A stretch of DNA of 64,000 nt. Origin: Kitasatospora xanthocidica. GTDB lineage: Bacteria; Actinomycetota; Actinomycetes; Streptomycetales; Streptomycetaceae. Below the pieces are notes generated by a model. It saw nothing but the letters and a program-made list of their open reading frames with translations, had not been told where the DNA came from and did no database searches. Within the stretch, counting starts at the first letter, position 1. The number at the start of each line of letters is the position of its first letter. The stretch lies in contig NZ_BNBY01000002.1 in NCBI RefSeq assembly GCF_014656195.1, positions 156,351 to 220,350 on the forward strand. The letters run 5' to 3'. A program made the translations under genes and the position numbers. This document shows, in pieces, positions 8,910 to 17,713 of this stretch.

Positions 8910-8984
8910 CGGGTTCTCCCGGGGGGACGTTGCGGTGTGGTGTGGTGTGGTGCGTGCTGCTCTGGAACAGGCATCGGTCAGGCC

Positions 8985-9863
8985 TCAGTTGAGCATCTGG
9001 TGGAGCGCGGGGAAGACGATCAGGACGGTCATCAGCAGCGTCAGGGCGGCCCCCGGCGCGACCATCCGCTCGCTGTCCGCGTTGGCGCGGGCGAGGTCCT
9101 CGGCCAGCAGTTCGCCGCGCAGGCCCTTGGCGCGGGCCCGCAGGGTGTCGTACACGGCGGCGCCGTCGTTGCCGGACAGCCGCATGATGTCGGCCACGTC
9201 CTGCAGCGGGCTGAGCCCCAACTCCTCGGCCAGCGCGTCGAGTCCGGCCCACGGCGGGAGCCGGTCGGTGGCCGCGCGCTCCAGCGCGTCCCGGATCCGC
9301 CGGAACACCACGCCCTGTCCGACCGAGGCGGCCCGGCGCAGCGCCTCGGCGGGGCCGCAGTCGGCGGCCCGCTCCAGCGCGACGAGTTCCAGGTAGGCGG
9401 CGATGCCGTGCAGGTACTCGGTCCGGGCCTCCTTGGCCTCGCCCCGCACGATGGCGTCCGGGACGAACCAGAGCAGGCCGGCCAGCAGCGGACCGGCGAC
9501 CAGCGGCAGGGCGAAGGGCAGTCCGACGTCCATCAGCACGGCCATCGCGCCCAGGTAGGCGGGCAGCATCAGGCCGAGCGCGGCGAACAGCAGCTTGTGC
9601 ACCATGAACCGGGCCGGGGCGCGGCCGATCAGGGCGAGTTCGCGGCGCGGGACGGAGACCCCGCGCAGGTGGACGGAGCGCTCGCCGATCCGGTCGTACC
9701 AGCGCGGCCGCTCGTCCGGGTCCTGCTCGCGGTCGGCGGGGACGGCGTGCAGCCGGTCCAGCGCCTGGTGCAGGTCCGGCGGCGCGGGCCGCAGTTCGGC
9801 GACCAGCACGGCGATGCCGCCGGCCGCGACGGCGCCGGCCAGCACGGACCAGGGGGAGATCAC
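8985..9863 (-). CDS. tadC: TadC-like type II secretion F-domain protein
   Basis: 292 residues from GTG 9863 (GTGA overlap with tadB). Hydrophobic segments lie at the N-terminus (4-24), near 88-110 and 113-135, and at the C-terminus (LTLLMTVLIVFPALHQMLN). The central cytoplasmic part has the F-domain pattern with YLELVALERAADCGPAEALR and LSGNDGAAVYDTLRARAKGL. TadB and TadC are the inner-membrane platform on which the TadA ATPase drives subunit extrusion. Confidence 0.9.
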   Translation of the reverse strand: MISPWSVLAGAVAAGGIAVLVAELRPAPPDLHQALDRLHAVPADREQDPDERPRWYDRIGERSVHLRGVSVPRRELALIGRAPARFMVHKLLFAALGLMLPAYLGAMAVLMDVGLPFALPLVAGPLLAGLLWFVPDAIVRGEAKEARTEYLHGIAAYLELVALERAADCGPAEALRRAASVGQGVVFRRIRDALERAATDRLPPWAGLDALAEELGLSPLQDVADIMRLSGNDGAAVYDTLRARAKGLRGELLAEDLARANADSERMVAPGAALTLLMTVLIVFPALHQMLN

Positions 9864-10825
9864 CGGACCTCCCCGAGCCGCTCGGCGACGGGCTCCGCCC
9901 CGGGCGCCCGCACGCCCGTCCGGCGCCCGCCCCTGCTGCGCCGGTCCGGCGCGAGCAGCCGGGGCACCGGCGGGTGGGAGGCCAGCGCCCGCATCCAGGC
10001 GATGATCGCCACGAACAGGGCGGCGACCACGGCGAGGACCAGCTGGCCGAGGAAGGTCCCGTACGGGCGGGTGTACTCGGTGTTGAAGGAGCCGACGGTG
10101 ACGACCAGCACGATGATGCCGACCAGCCAGCGGATGGTGGTCCGGTGCTTGGCCCGGTCGGCCTCGATGGCGCGGCGCTGGCGGACCTCCTCGCGCACCG
10201 AGTCGGCCATGTCGGAGAGCGTGCGGGCCAGGCCCGGTCCGCTGTCCCCGGCGCGCAGCACGAGCGCGGCCAGCACCTTGTCGGCGGTGGCGTCGGCGAG
10301 GCTGTCGGCGAAGGCGTGCAGCGCCTCCTCGGGCCGCCAGCGGGCCTGCAGCCGGGCGGCCAGCTCGCCGATCTCGTCCTCCAGGGCGGTGGGGGCGGTT
10401 CGGCGGCTGGTGACGATGGCCTGGTTGAGGCCGACGCCGAGCAGCAGCACGTCGGCGATCCGCTGGGTCCACTCGGACAGCGCTTCGAGCCGCTCGATCC
10501 GGTGGGTGTCCGGGCGGGTGGTGTCGAACAGCCAGGGCAGGCCGAAGACGGCCAGCGGCACCAGCAGCGCGGTCAGCGGGATGCCGGTGAACAGCCAGGC
10601 CAGCGGCGCGCCGACGAGCGCCAGCGGCAGCTGGACCCGGCGCAGCCGGACGATCCGGGGCGCGGCCGCCCCGGGGGCGCCGTACCAGAACACGTGGGCG
10701 CGCCCGGCCAGCGGGTTGGACCGCTCCGGCGCGTCCTCGTCGGCCGGCTCGCTGCCGCGGACCCAGGCCACCAGGGCGACCAGGCCGCCCGCGACCGCCA
10801 GCCCGCACAGGGCGAACAGCAGCAT
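9860..10825 (-). CDS. tadB: TadB-like type II secretion F-domain protein
   Basis: 321 residues. The ATG at 10825 overlaps the ATPase stop (TGATG), giving a hydrophobic N-terminus MLLFALCGLAVAGG; further upstream codons lie inside the ATPase gene. The F-domain pattern is visible in LEALSEWTQRIADVLLLGVG and in DSGPGLARTLSDMADSVREE. TM segments flank it at about 83-125 and 250-290. The C-terminal tail is Arg-rich and cytoplasmic. It partners TadC and the CpaF ATPase. Confidence 0.9.
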   Translation of the reverse strand: MLLFALCGLAVAGGLVALVAWVRGSEPADEDAPERSNPLAGRAHVFWYGAPGAAAPRIVRLRRVQLPLALVGAPLAWLFTGIPLTALLVPLAVFGLPWLFDTTRPDTHRIERLEALSEWTQRIADVLLLGVGLNQAIVTSRRTAPTALEDEIGELAARLQARWRPEEALHAFADSLADATADKVLAALVLRAGDSGPGLARTLSDMADSVREEVRQRRAIEADRAKHRTTIRWLVGIIVLVVTVGSFNTEYTRPYGTFLGQLVLAVVAALFVAIIAWMRALASHPPVPRLLAPDRRSRGGRRTGVRAPGAEPVAERLGEVR

Positions 10826-12450
10826 CACCGCGCGCCACCGCCGATCCGTAGCTGCAGCGGGGTGGCCCAACTCCCGTACCGGGAATCGAGCAGACCCGCG
10901 TCGAAGCCGGCCCGGCGCAGGTCGTCCAGGCACTGCGGCGGGGTGTGCGGGACGGCCCGCGGCTCACCGAGGTCCGGCCGGGGGCCGAAGACGGTGTTCA
11001 GCGCGGGCCGGCCGCTCTCGCCGAGGCCGGTGACCTCCAGCACGTGGGAGACGAAGCGGTGCCGGCGGCCGCCGACGGCGGTCTCGTCGACCATGGTGAC
11101 GTGCACGATGAGGTCCAGGGCGTTGGCGGTGAGCCGGTAGGCGAGCGAGTCGGTCATGTGCGAGCCGTACTCCAGGCAGAGTTCGGCGATGCGGTCGACC
11201 ACCATGTGCGGACCGCGGGCGTGCAGGGTGCACATCGAGCCGCCCTCGCCGTTGGTCATCACCCGGAGCATCGGGACGACCTCGCCGGAGCGGACCTCGC
11301 CGACGATGATCCGGGAGAGCGTCATCCGCAGCGCGGCCGGGATGAGGTCGCCGATCGTCAACTCGCCCGCCAGCCGCCCCTCGACGCGCTCGCCGTTGCC
11401 CTCGCGGGCCTCCATCGGGACGACCTGGCGCAGGTGGCCGAGGGTGTGCAGCCAGAGCTCGAACTCCGACTCCAGGGTGCCGATCCGCTCGTCCGGCGGG
11501 ATCTCGGCGGCCATCGCGCGCAGCAGGCTGGTCTTGCCGACACCCTGGGTGCCGGTGATCATCACGTTCTTCCTGGCCCGGATCGCGGAGGCCAGGAAGG
11601 CGGCCAAGGTCCCGTCCAGGGTGCCGAGTTCGACCATCTCGGGCAGGGTCGCGGAGGCCACCCGGTGGCGCCGGATCGCGACGTACGGGCGGGGCGTCAC
11701 CTCGGTGAGCGCCTGCAGGCGCATGCCGCCCTCCAGGCGCAGCGCCAGGGTCGGGCTGGCGGTGGACAGGCTGCGCTCGCCGCCGCCGTGCTGGCGGGCC
11801 AGGTCCTGGAGCAGCTCGATGAGTTCGGCGTCGCTGTCGGCCACCGGCGGGACCTGGCGCAGGGGTTGGTGCACCTTGGAGACCCAGACGTCGTCGCTGC
11901 CGTTGATCAGGATGTTCTCGATCTCCGGGTCGTCCAGGTAGGGCTGGAGCCGCCCGGCCCGGAAGAGCAGGTCGAAGACGGCCTCGGCGAGGGCGCGGTC
12001 CTGCTCCCGGGTCGGCGGGATGCCGTGGGTCTGCGCGTAGGCGTCGGACCAGCGGGCGACGGACTCCTCGATCAGCGCCCGGCCGCGCTGACGGCGGGTG
12101 GCGCGGTCCGGCTCGGCGCCGGAGGCCATGGTCAACCGGCTGATCTGCTGGTGGAGTTCGGCCGCCACCTGGCGCTTGAGCTCACGGGCGACCTGCGGGT
12201 CGACAGCCGGCCGGGTGGCGGCGCCGCGCAGGTCCAGCGAGGGCAGCTGGGAGGGGACGGCGGTCGGCCCGCCCGCGCCGGGCGGCACGGGGCCGGGCAC
12301 GACGGGCTGCGGCGCGACGGGCTGCGACCCGATCGGCTGCGGCGCGACCGGGCCGGTCGCGGGCGCGGGTGCCGGCGTGGCCGCCGGGGTGGTCCAGGGC
12401 AGCGCGGCCGGGTCGGCCGCGGGGCGCTGGTGCAGGGGGCTACCGCGCAC
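10825..12450 (-). CDS. tadA: CpaF/TadA family secretion ATPase
   Basis: 541 residues from GTG 12450, with GGGGAGG six bases upstream lying inside the preceding gene. The first 70 residues are Pro/Ala/Gln-rich. The core shows Walker A ITGTQGVGKTSLL (298-310), the Walker B-like stretch RIIVGEVRSGEV (380-391) and the His box GGSMCTLHARGP (403-414), as in GspE/TadA hexameric ATPases. It would power pilus assembly or secretion through TadB/TadC from the cytoplasmic face. Its start overlaps the CpaE-like stop by 11 bp. Confidence 0.93.
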   Translation of the reverse strand: MRGSPLHQRPAADPAALPWTTPAATPAPAPATGPVAPQPIGSQPVAPQPVVPGPVPPGAGGPTAVPSQLPSLDLRGAATRPAVDPQVARELKRQVAAELHQQISRLTMASGAEPDRATRRQRGRALIEESVARWSDAYAQTHGIPPTREQDRALAEAVFDLLFRAGRLQPYLDDPEIENILINGSDDVWVSKVHQPLRQVPPVADSDAELIELLQDLARQHGGGERSLSTASPTLALRLEGGMRLQALTEVTPRPYVAIRRHRVASATLPEMVELGTLDGTLAAFLASAIRARKNVMITGTQGVGKTSLLRAMAAEIPPDERIGTLESEFELWLHTLGHLRQVVPMEAREGNGERVEGRLAGELTIGDLIPAALRMTLSRIIVGEVRSGEVVPMLRVMTNGEGGSMCTLHARGPHMVVDRIAELCLEYGSHMTDSLAYRLTANALDLIVHVTMVDETAVGGRRHRFVSHVLEVTGLGESGRPALNTVFGPRPDLGEPRAVPHTPPQCLDDLRRAGFDAGLLDSRYGSWATPLQLRIGGGAR

Positions 12451-13897
12451 GGAGCACCTCCCCGGGGTTGTGCGGGTACTGCCCGTTCACCTGCACCTGG
12501 CCATCCGTCACGATCGGTTGCTGGAGCGGGTACTGGTCCACGAGGTCGTCCCGGTCGTCCCGGTCGCCTTGGCGGCTTTGGCGGCCTTGGCCGTCCTGAC
12601 CGGACCGGCCGGGCGGCTGCGACGACTGCGACGGCTGCACGTGCGCCGGGAACGGCGCCGGCGCGGCCGGCTGCGGTGCCAGCCCGGCCAGCGGCGCCAC
12701 CGGACCGGTGGTGATCACCGGCGGGACCGGCTGCGGCGGGGTGTACGACGGCGGCTCGGCCTCCACCGGGCCGTACGGCGGCTGCGCGTAGCCGGACTGG
12801 CCGTACGGGGCCTGCCGGGCCTGTGGGGCCTGCCAGTTCGCCGTCTGCGCGTACGGGACCTGCCCGTACGGGGCCTGGCCGTACGAGGTCTGCCCGTACG
12901 GGCCCGGCCCGTATCCCGCCGGGGCGGGCGTCGGCACCGGCGTCGCCGCCGGTGTCGGCTGGGCCGGCACCGGAGGCGTGGGCACCGCCGGGCTCGGCAT
13001 CGGGCTGGGCACCGCCGTCGCCACCGGAGTGCCGACCGGACCGCCGACCGGAGCGCCCGCCGCCGGGCCCGCCGCCAGCTGACCCGCCGCCGCCCCGGCG
13101 CCCGCGCCCGGCGCGAGCCGCTGCCGCCGCCGGCGGACCAGCAGCTGCACCTCGTCCGCCGCCGACCGCGCCGTGCGCATCAGCTCGGAGCGGATGAACC
13201 GCCGGTCGGTGGTGTCGCCGCCGTCGGAGAGCACCTTGGCCGTGCGGGTGGCGTACGGCAGCATCCCGAGCACCGGCAGTCCGAGCTCGCGGGCCACCTC
13301 CGCCCGCGCGTACGGCCCTTCGGCGACCAGCAGCAGCCCGAGCGCGTCCGGCCCGGTGCCGCCGGAGGCCAGGTCCTCGGCGAGCGCGGACAGCCGGGGC
13401 CGGATCGAGCTCAGTCCGCGCAGGGTGGTGCGGACGGTCACCGCGACCACGTCGGCGCGGCGGGCCAGCACCGCGCCGGCGCCGGTGGCACCGGAGCGGC
13501 CGAGGTCCACGATGACGTCGTAGCCCTGCTGCTCGATGCCGTGCAGCAGTTCGGCCAGCGGCTCCCAGGTGTAGGCGAGGCCGGGGGCCTGGGTGGGGTC
13601 GGTCAGCCCGGGCAGCAGCAGCCGGTCGGCCTCGCCGTCCGGCGAGAGGTCGATCAGCTGCTCCCAGATGGTCTGCGCGAGCAGCCCGCGCCGGTCGGCG
13701 ACGGCCAGGTTGCGCAGCCCGTACACCGCCTCGACCCGGCCCTCCAGGGCGCCCGCGAGGACCGCGCCGCCGTCCGGGTCGGCCTCGACCAGCAGGATCC
13801 GCCGGCCGGGCCGGAGCGGCCAGGCCAGCAGCAGGGCCAGCGCGGTCGTGGTCGCGCCGGGCGCGCCCGGGCCGCCGACCACCGCGATCACCGCCAT
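12440..13897 (-). CDS. CpaE-like MinD/ParA-fold protein with PYGQ-repeat tail
   Basis: 485 residues; the ATG at 13897 overlaps the upstream stop (TGATG). The N-terminal 260 residues form a SIMIBI-like domain: VVGGPGAPGATTTALAL at the P-loop position, LLVEADPDGG at the A' strand, and YDVIVDLGRSGATG at Walker B. The P-loop has Ala-Thr-Thr where MinD/ParA have Gly-Lys-Thr, so the catalytic Lys is missing. From about 330 the tail is low complexity, with repeated PYGQ/SYGQ/PYAQ units and Pro-rich runs. CpaE-like proteins position Tad machineries; here nucleotide hydrolysis is doubtful. Confidence 0.85.
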   Translation of the reverse strand: MAVIAVVGGPGAPGATTTALALLLAWPLRPGRRILLVEADPDGGAVLAGALEGRVEAVYGLRNLAVADRRGLLAQTIWEQLIDLSPDGEADRLLLPGLTDPTQAPGLAYTWEPLAELLHGIEQQGYDVIVDLGRSGATGAGAVLARRADVVAVTVRTTLRGLSSIRPRLSALAEDLASGGTGPDALGLLLVAEGPYARAEVARELGLPVLGMLPYATRTAKVLSDGGDTTDRRFIRSELMRTARSAADEVQLLVRRRRQRLAPGAGAGAAAGQLAAGPAAGAPVGGPVGTPVATAVPSPMPSPAVPTPPVPAQPTPAATPVPTPAPAGYGPGPYGQTSYGQAPYGQVPYAQTANWQAPQARQAPYGQSGYAQPPYGPVEAEPPSYTPPQPVPPVITTGPVAPLAGLAPQPAAPAPFPAHVQPSQSSQPPGRSGQDGQGRQSRQGDRDDRDDLVDQYPLQQPIVTDGQVQVNGQYPHNPGEVLRAR

Positions 13898-14745
13898 CAG
13901 GCGCCCCCCGTCGTCGGGGCCCCGGAGCCGCCGCCGGACGGCGCCCCGGCGGTCGGCGTGCCCGTGGCGGGCGCCCCGGACGCGGGCGCGCCGCTCGGCG
14001 CGGCACCGCCGGGCGCGGCACCGCGCGGGGCCAGCAGCACCTGGATCCGTCCGCTCGCCACCCACTGCGCCAGCCGGGGGCCGTCCGCCGTGCCGACCGC
14101 GACGTCGATCACCTGGCTGCCGTCGGTGTCGACCCGGCCGACGGTGATCACCGTCGCGGGCAGCGAGTCGGCCCGGCCGTTGTCGGGCGTGTAGACCACG
14201 ACCAGCTGCACCCCGGGCTGCAGCCGGCTGGCGGGCAGCTGGCTGCGCTTGGCCGACACGCCGACCACGATCTGCCCGGGCTGCACGGTGAGCCCCTGGG
14301 CGAGGTCGCCGCCGGTGAGCATCGCGCCCCGCTTGAGGTCGGTGGCGGCGCGCATGCCGATCGCCTTGTCCCGTGACTGGGCCGAGACCGGGTGCAGCGC
14401 CGGGTCGCTCGCGATCCGGGCCACCACCAGGTCGTCCTCGGTGATCACCTGACCCCACGGCACGTCCCGGGCGAGCGCCAGCACCGCGACCCGCTGCCCG
14501 GTGCTGTTGTAGAGGACCGCCCCGCCCAGCCCGCCGGCCGCGATCAGCGCGACCGCCATCGCCAGCACCGCCGGGCGCCGCCGCCGGGCCCGCATGGTCC
14601 GCGCGGGGGCGTGCGGCACGGCCCGCCCCCGGCCGCGGCCCTTGCCCGCGCCGCCGGACTGCTCCTGCTGCTCGGGGAGCGCCACGGAGGCCCCGGCGCC
14701 CGCGGGTGTGCCGGATCCCGGCGTCGCGAATGTACGGTTCTCCAC
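13897..14745 (-). CDS. SAF-domain CpaB/RcpC-like pilus assembly protein
   Basis: 282 residues from a GTG at 14745. Cytoplasmic basic N-terminus, one TM helix (about 58-80, VLAMAVALIAAGGLGGAVLY), then a SAF domain (VLALARDVPWGQVITEDDLV to about 150) and a second domain of the CpaB type, LQPGVQLVVVYTPDNG. The tail (245-282) is Pro/Gly/Ala-rich with APSGAP-type repeats. In Tad loci CpaB/RcpC spans the periplasm; in this Gram-positive setting it should face the wall. It is the first gene of the overlapping run that extends to the LysM-BTAD gene. Confidence 0.85.
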   Translation of the reverse strand: MENRTFATPGSGTPAGAGASVALPEQQEQSGGAGKGRGRGRAVPHAPARTMRARRRRPAVLAMAVALIAAGGLGGAVLYNSTGQRVAVLALARDVPWGQVITEDDLVVARIASDPALHPVSAQSRDKAIGMRAATDLKRGAMLTGGDLAQGLTVQPGQIVVGVSAKRSQLPASRLQPGVQLVVVYTPDNGRADSLPATVITVGRVDTDGSQVIDVAVGTADGPRLAQWVASGRIQVLLAPRGAAPGGAAPSGAPASGAPATGTPTAGAPSGGGSGAPTTGGA

Positions 14746-14810
14746 CGGGTTCCGCCCTTCCCTGGTACGTCGTCGGATCGTCGGTCAGTCGAATCGTCTT
14801 CGTGCTGCGG

Positions 14811-15761
14811 TCAGTTGAGGACCTGCACCTCGGCGACCTTGAGCGTGAAGACCGGACTGGTCTGCTGCATGGGGATCTTGAAGGTCCGCGGGTTCGGCCC
14901 CCCGACGACGACGATGGTGGCCTCCCACTTCATCGTCACCGTGGCGGAGTACGCCCCGTCCTTCTGCTTGCCGGACGCGGCCTTGAACACGAAGCCGCAG
15001 TCCGGGGACGCCGCGGCGCCGTACTTGGGGTCGTACGGCGTGCCGGCCGTCGTACAGGTGGTCGCGACGCCGGTGCCGAAGTCCCAGTAGGCCTCGACCA
15101 GTCGGGGGGTGACGGTGACCGAGATGCCGTTCACCGCCGCGGTCCCCGGTGCGGGCGTGGCGGCGTTGTCGGCCCAGAGCCAGACCGGCGAGTTGACCAC
15201 CGCCGTGCCGGCGGGCGCCACCCGGCCCACCGGCTTGCCGAAGACGACCCTGTTCTTCGCCTGCTCGACGGCCCTGGAGTCGTCCAGCATGGTCGGCCCG
15301 GCCGGCCCGGTGGCGAGGAAGACGATCTGGGCGCCGTCCTGGCCCCCGCCGGTCTGCGGGCAGACCTTCGAGTAGAGCGCGCCGTCCTTGGGGTCGTGGC
15401 CCTCCCACGCCGGGTCGCCCGCGGCCGGTGGCTTGTCCAACTCGCGGAAGTAGCAGCCCTGGCCGCTGTCGAACCAGCCCCACTGCGGGTCGTAGCAGGC
15501 CCACGGGACGCCGTGGTAGCTGCAGAGCTGCGGACCGGAGTCCGAACCGCCGCCTCCGCCGCCACTCGGTTTCGTCGACCCCGGTCCGGGGGTCTTTCCA
15601 CCGGAATTGGCGTCGGAGCAGATCACGTTCGGGAAGCACTGCTCGGCCCCGCCGCTCGGTGGTTCGTCCGCCGTCGCCGTCACCGCCGAGGACAACAGCA
15701 ACCCGGCCGCCGTCGAAGCGACGACCGCGAACCGCCGAGCCGGTTTCCGCGCGTTCAGCAT
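14811..15761 (-). CDS. Secreted protein of the Tad-like locus
   Basis: 316 residues from ATG 15761, preceded by GGGAGGTGG. A Sec-type signal peptide covers about 1-31 (basic start, VVASTAAGLLLSSAVTATA). The mature part starts acidic, has a Gly-rich linker at 60-72 and several Cys residues (CYDPQWG, GCYF, CPQT, CTT, DCGF), suggesting disulfides outside the cell. The C-terminal half looks beta-rich (AVNGISVTVTPRLVEAYWDF). Its start overlaps the lipoprotein stop (ATGCTGA). No named family is recognised; the position points to a wall-side accessory of the apparatus. Confidence 0.75.
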   Translation of the reverse strand: MLNARKPARRFAVVASTAAGLLLSSAVTATADEPPSGGAEQCFPNVICSDANSGGKTPGPGSTKPSGGGGGGSDSGPQLCSYHGVPWACYDPQWGWFDSGQGCYFRELDKPPAAGDPAWEGHDPKDGALYSKVCPQTGGGQDGAQIVFLATGPAGPTMLDDSRAVEQAKNRVVFGKPVGRVAPAGTAVVNSPVWLWADNAATPAPGTAAVNGISVTVTPRLVEAYWDFGTGVATTCTTAGTPYDPKYGAAASPDCGFVFKAASGKQKDGAYSATVTMKWEATIVVVGGPNPRTFKIPMQQTSPVFTLKVAEVQVLN

Positions 15762-16378
15762 GTCCGGTCCACCTCCCGCTTGAACTCGTAGATCAGCCAA
15801 TGCGCTTGGAACATTCGGAGGGACGTGGTCGCGACATACCTGTTCAGCCGCTGGGCCGGATCCTTCGCGGCCCCGGTGACGGCGTCCACGCGGTGCCAGC
15901 CCGTGAGATCGACGCAGTCCTCGATCACCGCGGTCTGAGGATCGGCTTTCAGGTCGACGGACTTGACCACCGGGGAATTGCGCGGCGTTCCGGCCATCAC
16001 CACTTTGGCGTCGCGCAGTTGACGGAGACCGGCGAGGGTGTCGGACAGCGCCCGCCCGGAGGAGTACTGCTCCAGCGCGTAACCGTCCGAATCCGATCGC
16101 CCGAAGACCTCGGCCTGGACCTGCCACCAGTCCTGATACGCCTTCAGCGCCACCCGGGCCAGCGCCCCTTCCGGGCCGTCGGTCGGCGCGATCGAGGCGT
16201 TTGCGGAACCACCCGAAGGAGTTACCGGGCCCACTCCCGCGACAGTGGGCGCCGCCGTCCCGAGATGATCGAGGGAACCGTCGGCACCACCGCTCGCACA
16301 AGCGCCGAGCAGCAACACCAGAACCGCCCCGCCGACCCCGACCGCCCCAGGGCGCAACACATTTCCGCGCTGCCGCAT
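15755..16378 (-). CDS. Lipoprotein, hypothetical
   Basis: 207 residues from ATG 16378, with GAGGTG upstream. The signal peptide ends in the lipobox LLGAC (Cys about residue 28), followed by a Ser/Gly/Thr-rich linker (to about 65) and an alpha/beta domain containing VALKAYQDWWQVQAEVFG and CVDLTGWHRVDAVTG, reminiscent of small NTF2-like extracellular domains. It ends FKREVDRTC with the stop inside the next gene's start. It is likely anchored on the outer face of the membrane beside the pilus platform. Function unknown. Confidence 0.78.
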   Translation of the reverse strand: MRQRGNVLRPGAVGVGGAVLVLLLGACASGGADGSLDHLGTAAPTVAGVGPVTPSGGSANASIAPTDGPEGALARVALKAYQDWWQVQAEVFGRSDSDGYALEQYSSGRALSDTLAGLRQLRDAKVVMAGTPRNSPVVKSVDLKADPQTAVIEDCVDLTGWHRVDAVTGAAKDPAQRLNRYVATTSLRMFQAHWLIYEFKREVDRTC

Positions 16379-16515
16379 CGCCCCACCTCGTCGCGACCGA
16401 GTCGATCCGTGATCCACGGCCGCCAGAAGAATTCCGCTGTCCCGCCGGTCTTTCCGCTGGGGATCGATTCTTCGCCAACCCACCCCATCACGGCAACACC
16501 TCAGGCCCCCTGACC

Positions 16516-17367
16516 TTACGCGGAAGGCGGTTCCGTCGGGGCACTTTCCCGCCACAGAACGGCCAACAGTTCTTCGGAAAGCGACAATCCGGCCAATGCG
16601 CCCCGAACCGCGGCCCGATTGCGCATCAACAGGCGCCCACCGTGCGGCGGAACGAGCAGGCGCGCGCCCGGCGCACCCGAACTACCGGCCGACTCCCCGC
16701 CGTCCGTCAGCGCCGCCACGGCGGGCTGGAGATCGAGCGGGGCGACGGCCGCGGGGGCTCCCGGGACGCCCTCGCGCAGGACGGTGGTCAGGGCCCGGCT
16801 GAACGAGCCCTCACCGCCTGGCAGGACGGCGTCCCGGCCCCGTCTGCCCGGGGCGTAGCGCCCGATCCGGCCCCACAGCGGGATCCGCGGGTAGCTCAGC
16901 AGTTCGCCGGCACTGTCCTCGCCGCCGCGCTCCAGCGCCGTCCAGGTGTCCCGGTCGGCCACCGCGTCGACCAGCAGCAGGGCCTCTTCCTGGTCGCCGT
17001 GCACCATCGCGCTGACCACCCAGTCCCAGGCCAGGCCCCTGCGGTAGGCGTTGTCGGGGGTGCTGCCGCCGGTGACCAGGGCGAGCCGGCGCCCGCGCGG
17101 GTCGGCCACCAACTGGCCGACCAGGCACACCACCAGCCAGCGGCCGGGGTGCTGGGCCGCGTCCCGGACGGCGGTCAGCATCGCGTTGGCGTCCGCGTCC
17201 GGCGCCGCCGTGGTGACCCGGCAGCCCGCCGCCCCGGTGTCGAAGCACATCCCGGGCAGCACCTCGGCCAGCAGCCGGGCGCCGTCCGGCGCGAGCGCCG
17301 CACCGCCGAAGGCCCGGTCCGGCCCGCCGTCCGCCCCGATCACCACCAGATCGACCCCGCCCGCCAT
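16516..17367 (-). CDS. Caspase-like fold candidate, lacking catalytic residues
   Basis: 283 residues from ATG 17367, behind a strong AGGAGGGGGG site. It begins VDLVVIGADGGPD. WLVVCLVGQLVADPRGRRLA stands where caspase-like proteins have a hydrophobic strand ending in Gly-His, and EEALLLVDAVADRDTW stands where they have the strand ending in the active Cys. Here Gln and Val replace His and Cys, so the protein would be inactive as a protease if the fold is right. The C-terminal 90 residues are helical. It reads into the lipoprotein gene across 137 bp. The paralog-like gene at 1-1820 sits at the far end of the same locus. Confidence 0.65.
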   Translation of the reverse strand: MAGGVDLVVIGADGGPDRAFGGAALAPDGARLLAEVLPGMCFDTGAAGCRVTTAAPDADANAMLTAVRDAAQHPGRWLVVCLVGQLVADPRGRRLALVTGGSTPDNAYRRGLAWDWVVSAMVHGDQEEALLLVDAVADRDTWTALERGGEDSAGELLSYPRIPLWGRIGRYAPGRRGRDAVLPGGEGSFSRALTTVLREGVPGAPAAVAPLDLQPAVAALTDGGESAGSSGAPGARLLVPPHGGRLLMRNRAAVRGALAGLSLSEELLAVLWRESAPTEPPSA

Positions 17368-17510
17368 CGCTCCCCCCTCCTGGCCGGCCCCGGCGCACCC
17401 GGGGCCGCCGCCCGCCGCTGTGGTCCGTCCGCCGCGTGGTTCGCGGGCGGTCCCACCTCTCGCCTCAGCGCTCGCGTCACCGGTCACGTGCGTTCACGTG
17501 CCCGTTCCGG

Positions 17511-17605
17511 CTTCGCGTCACCGACCCGGCTTCGCGTCACCGACCCGGCTTCGCGTCACCGATCCGGCCCCGCGGCACCGTTCCGGCTTCGCGTCACCGT
17601 TCCGC
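17511..17605. repeat. 19-bp tandem repeat in a divergent intergenic region
   Basis: Five head-to-tail copies of a 19-bp unit close to CTTCGCGTCACCGACCCGG occupy 17511-17605; the fourth copy is the most diverged. They lie in the 346-bp space between the caspase-like gene (leftward) and the flavin-like gene (rightward). Flanking sequence holds partial copies such as CTCGCGTCACCGG. No gene or clear promoter is otherwise visible in this space. Confidence 0.85.
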
Positions 17606-17713
17606 CGCCGGGCAGGCTATCGCCCCGGACGGACGCCGACGGGGCTCCCGGCCCTCCGCCCAGGGACCATGGGCCCTATCGACGCGCGCGCCGACCGGAG
17701 GACGATCGGACGC

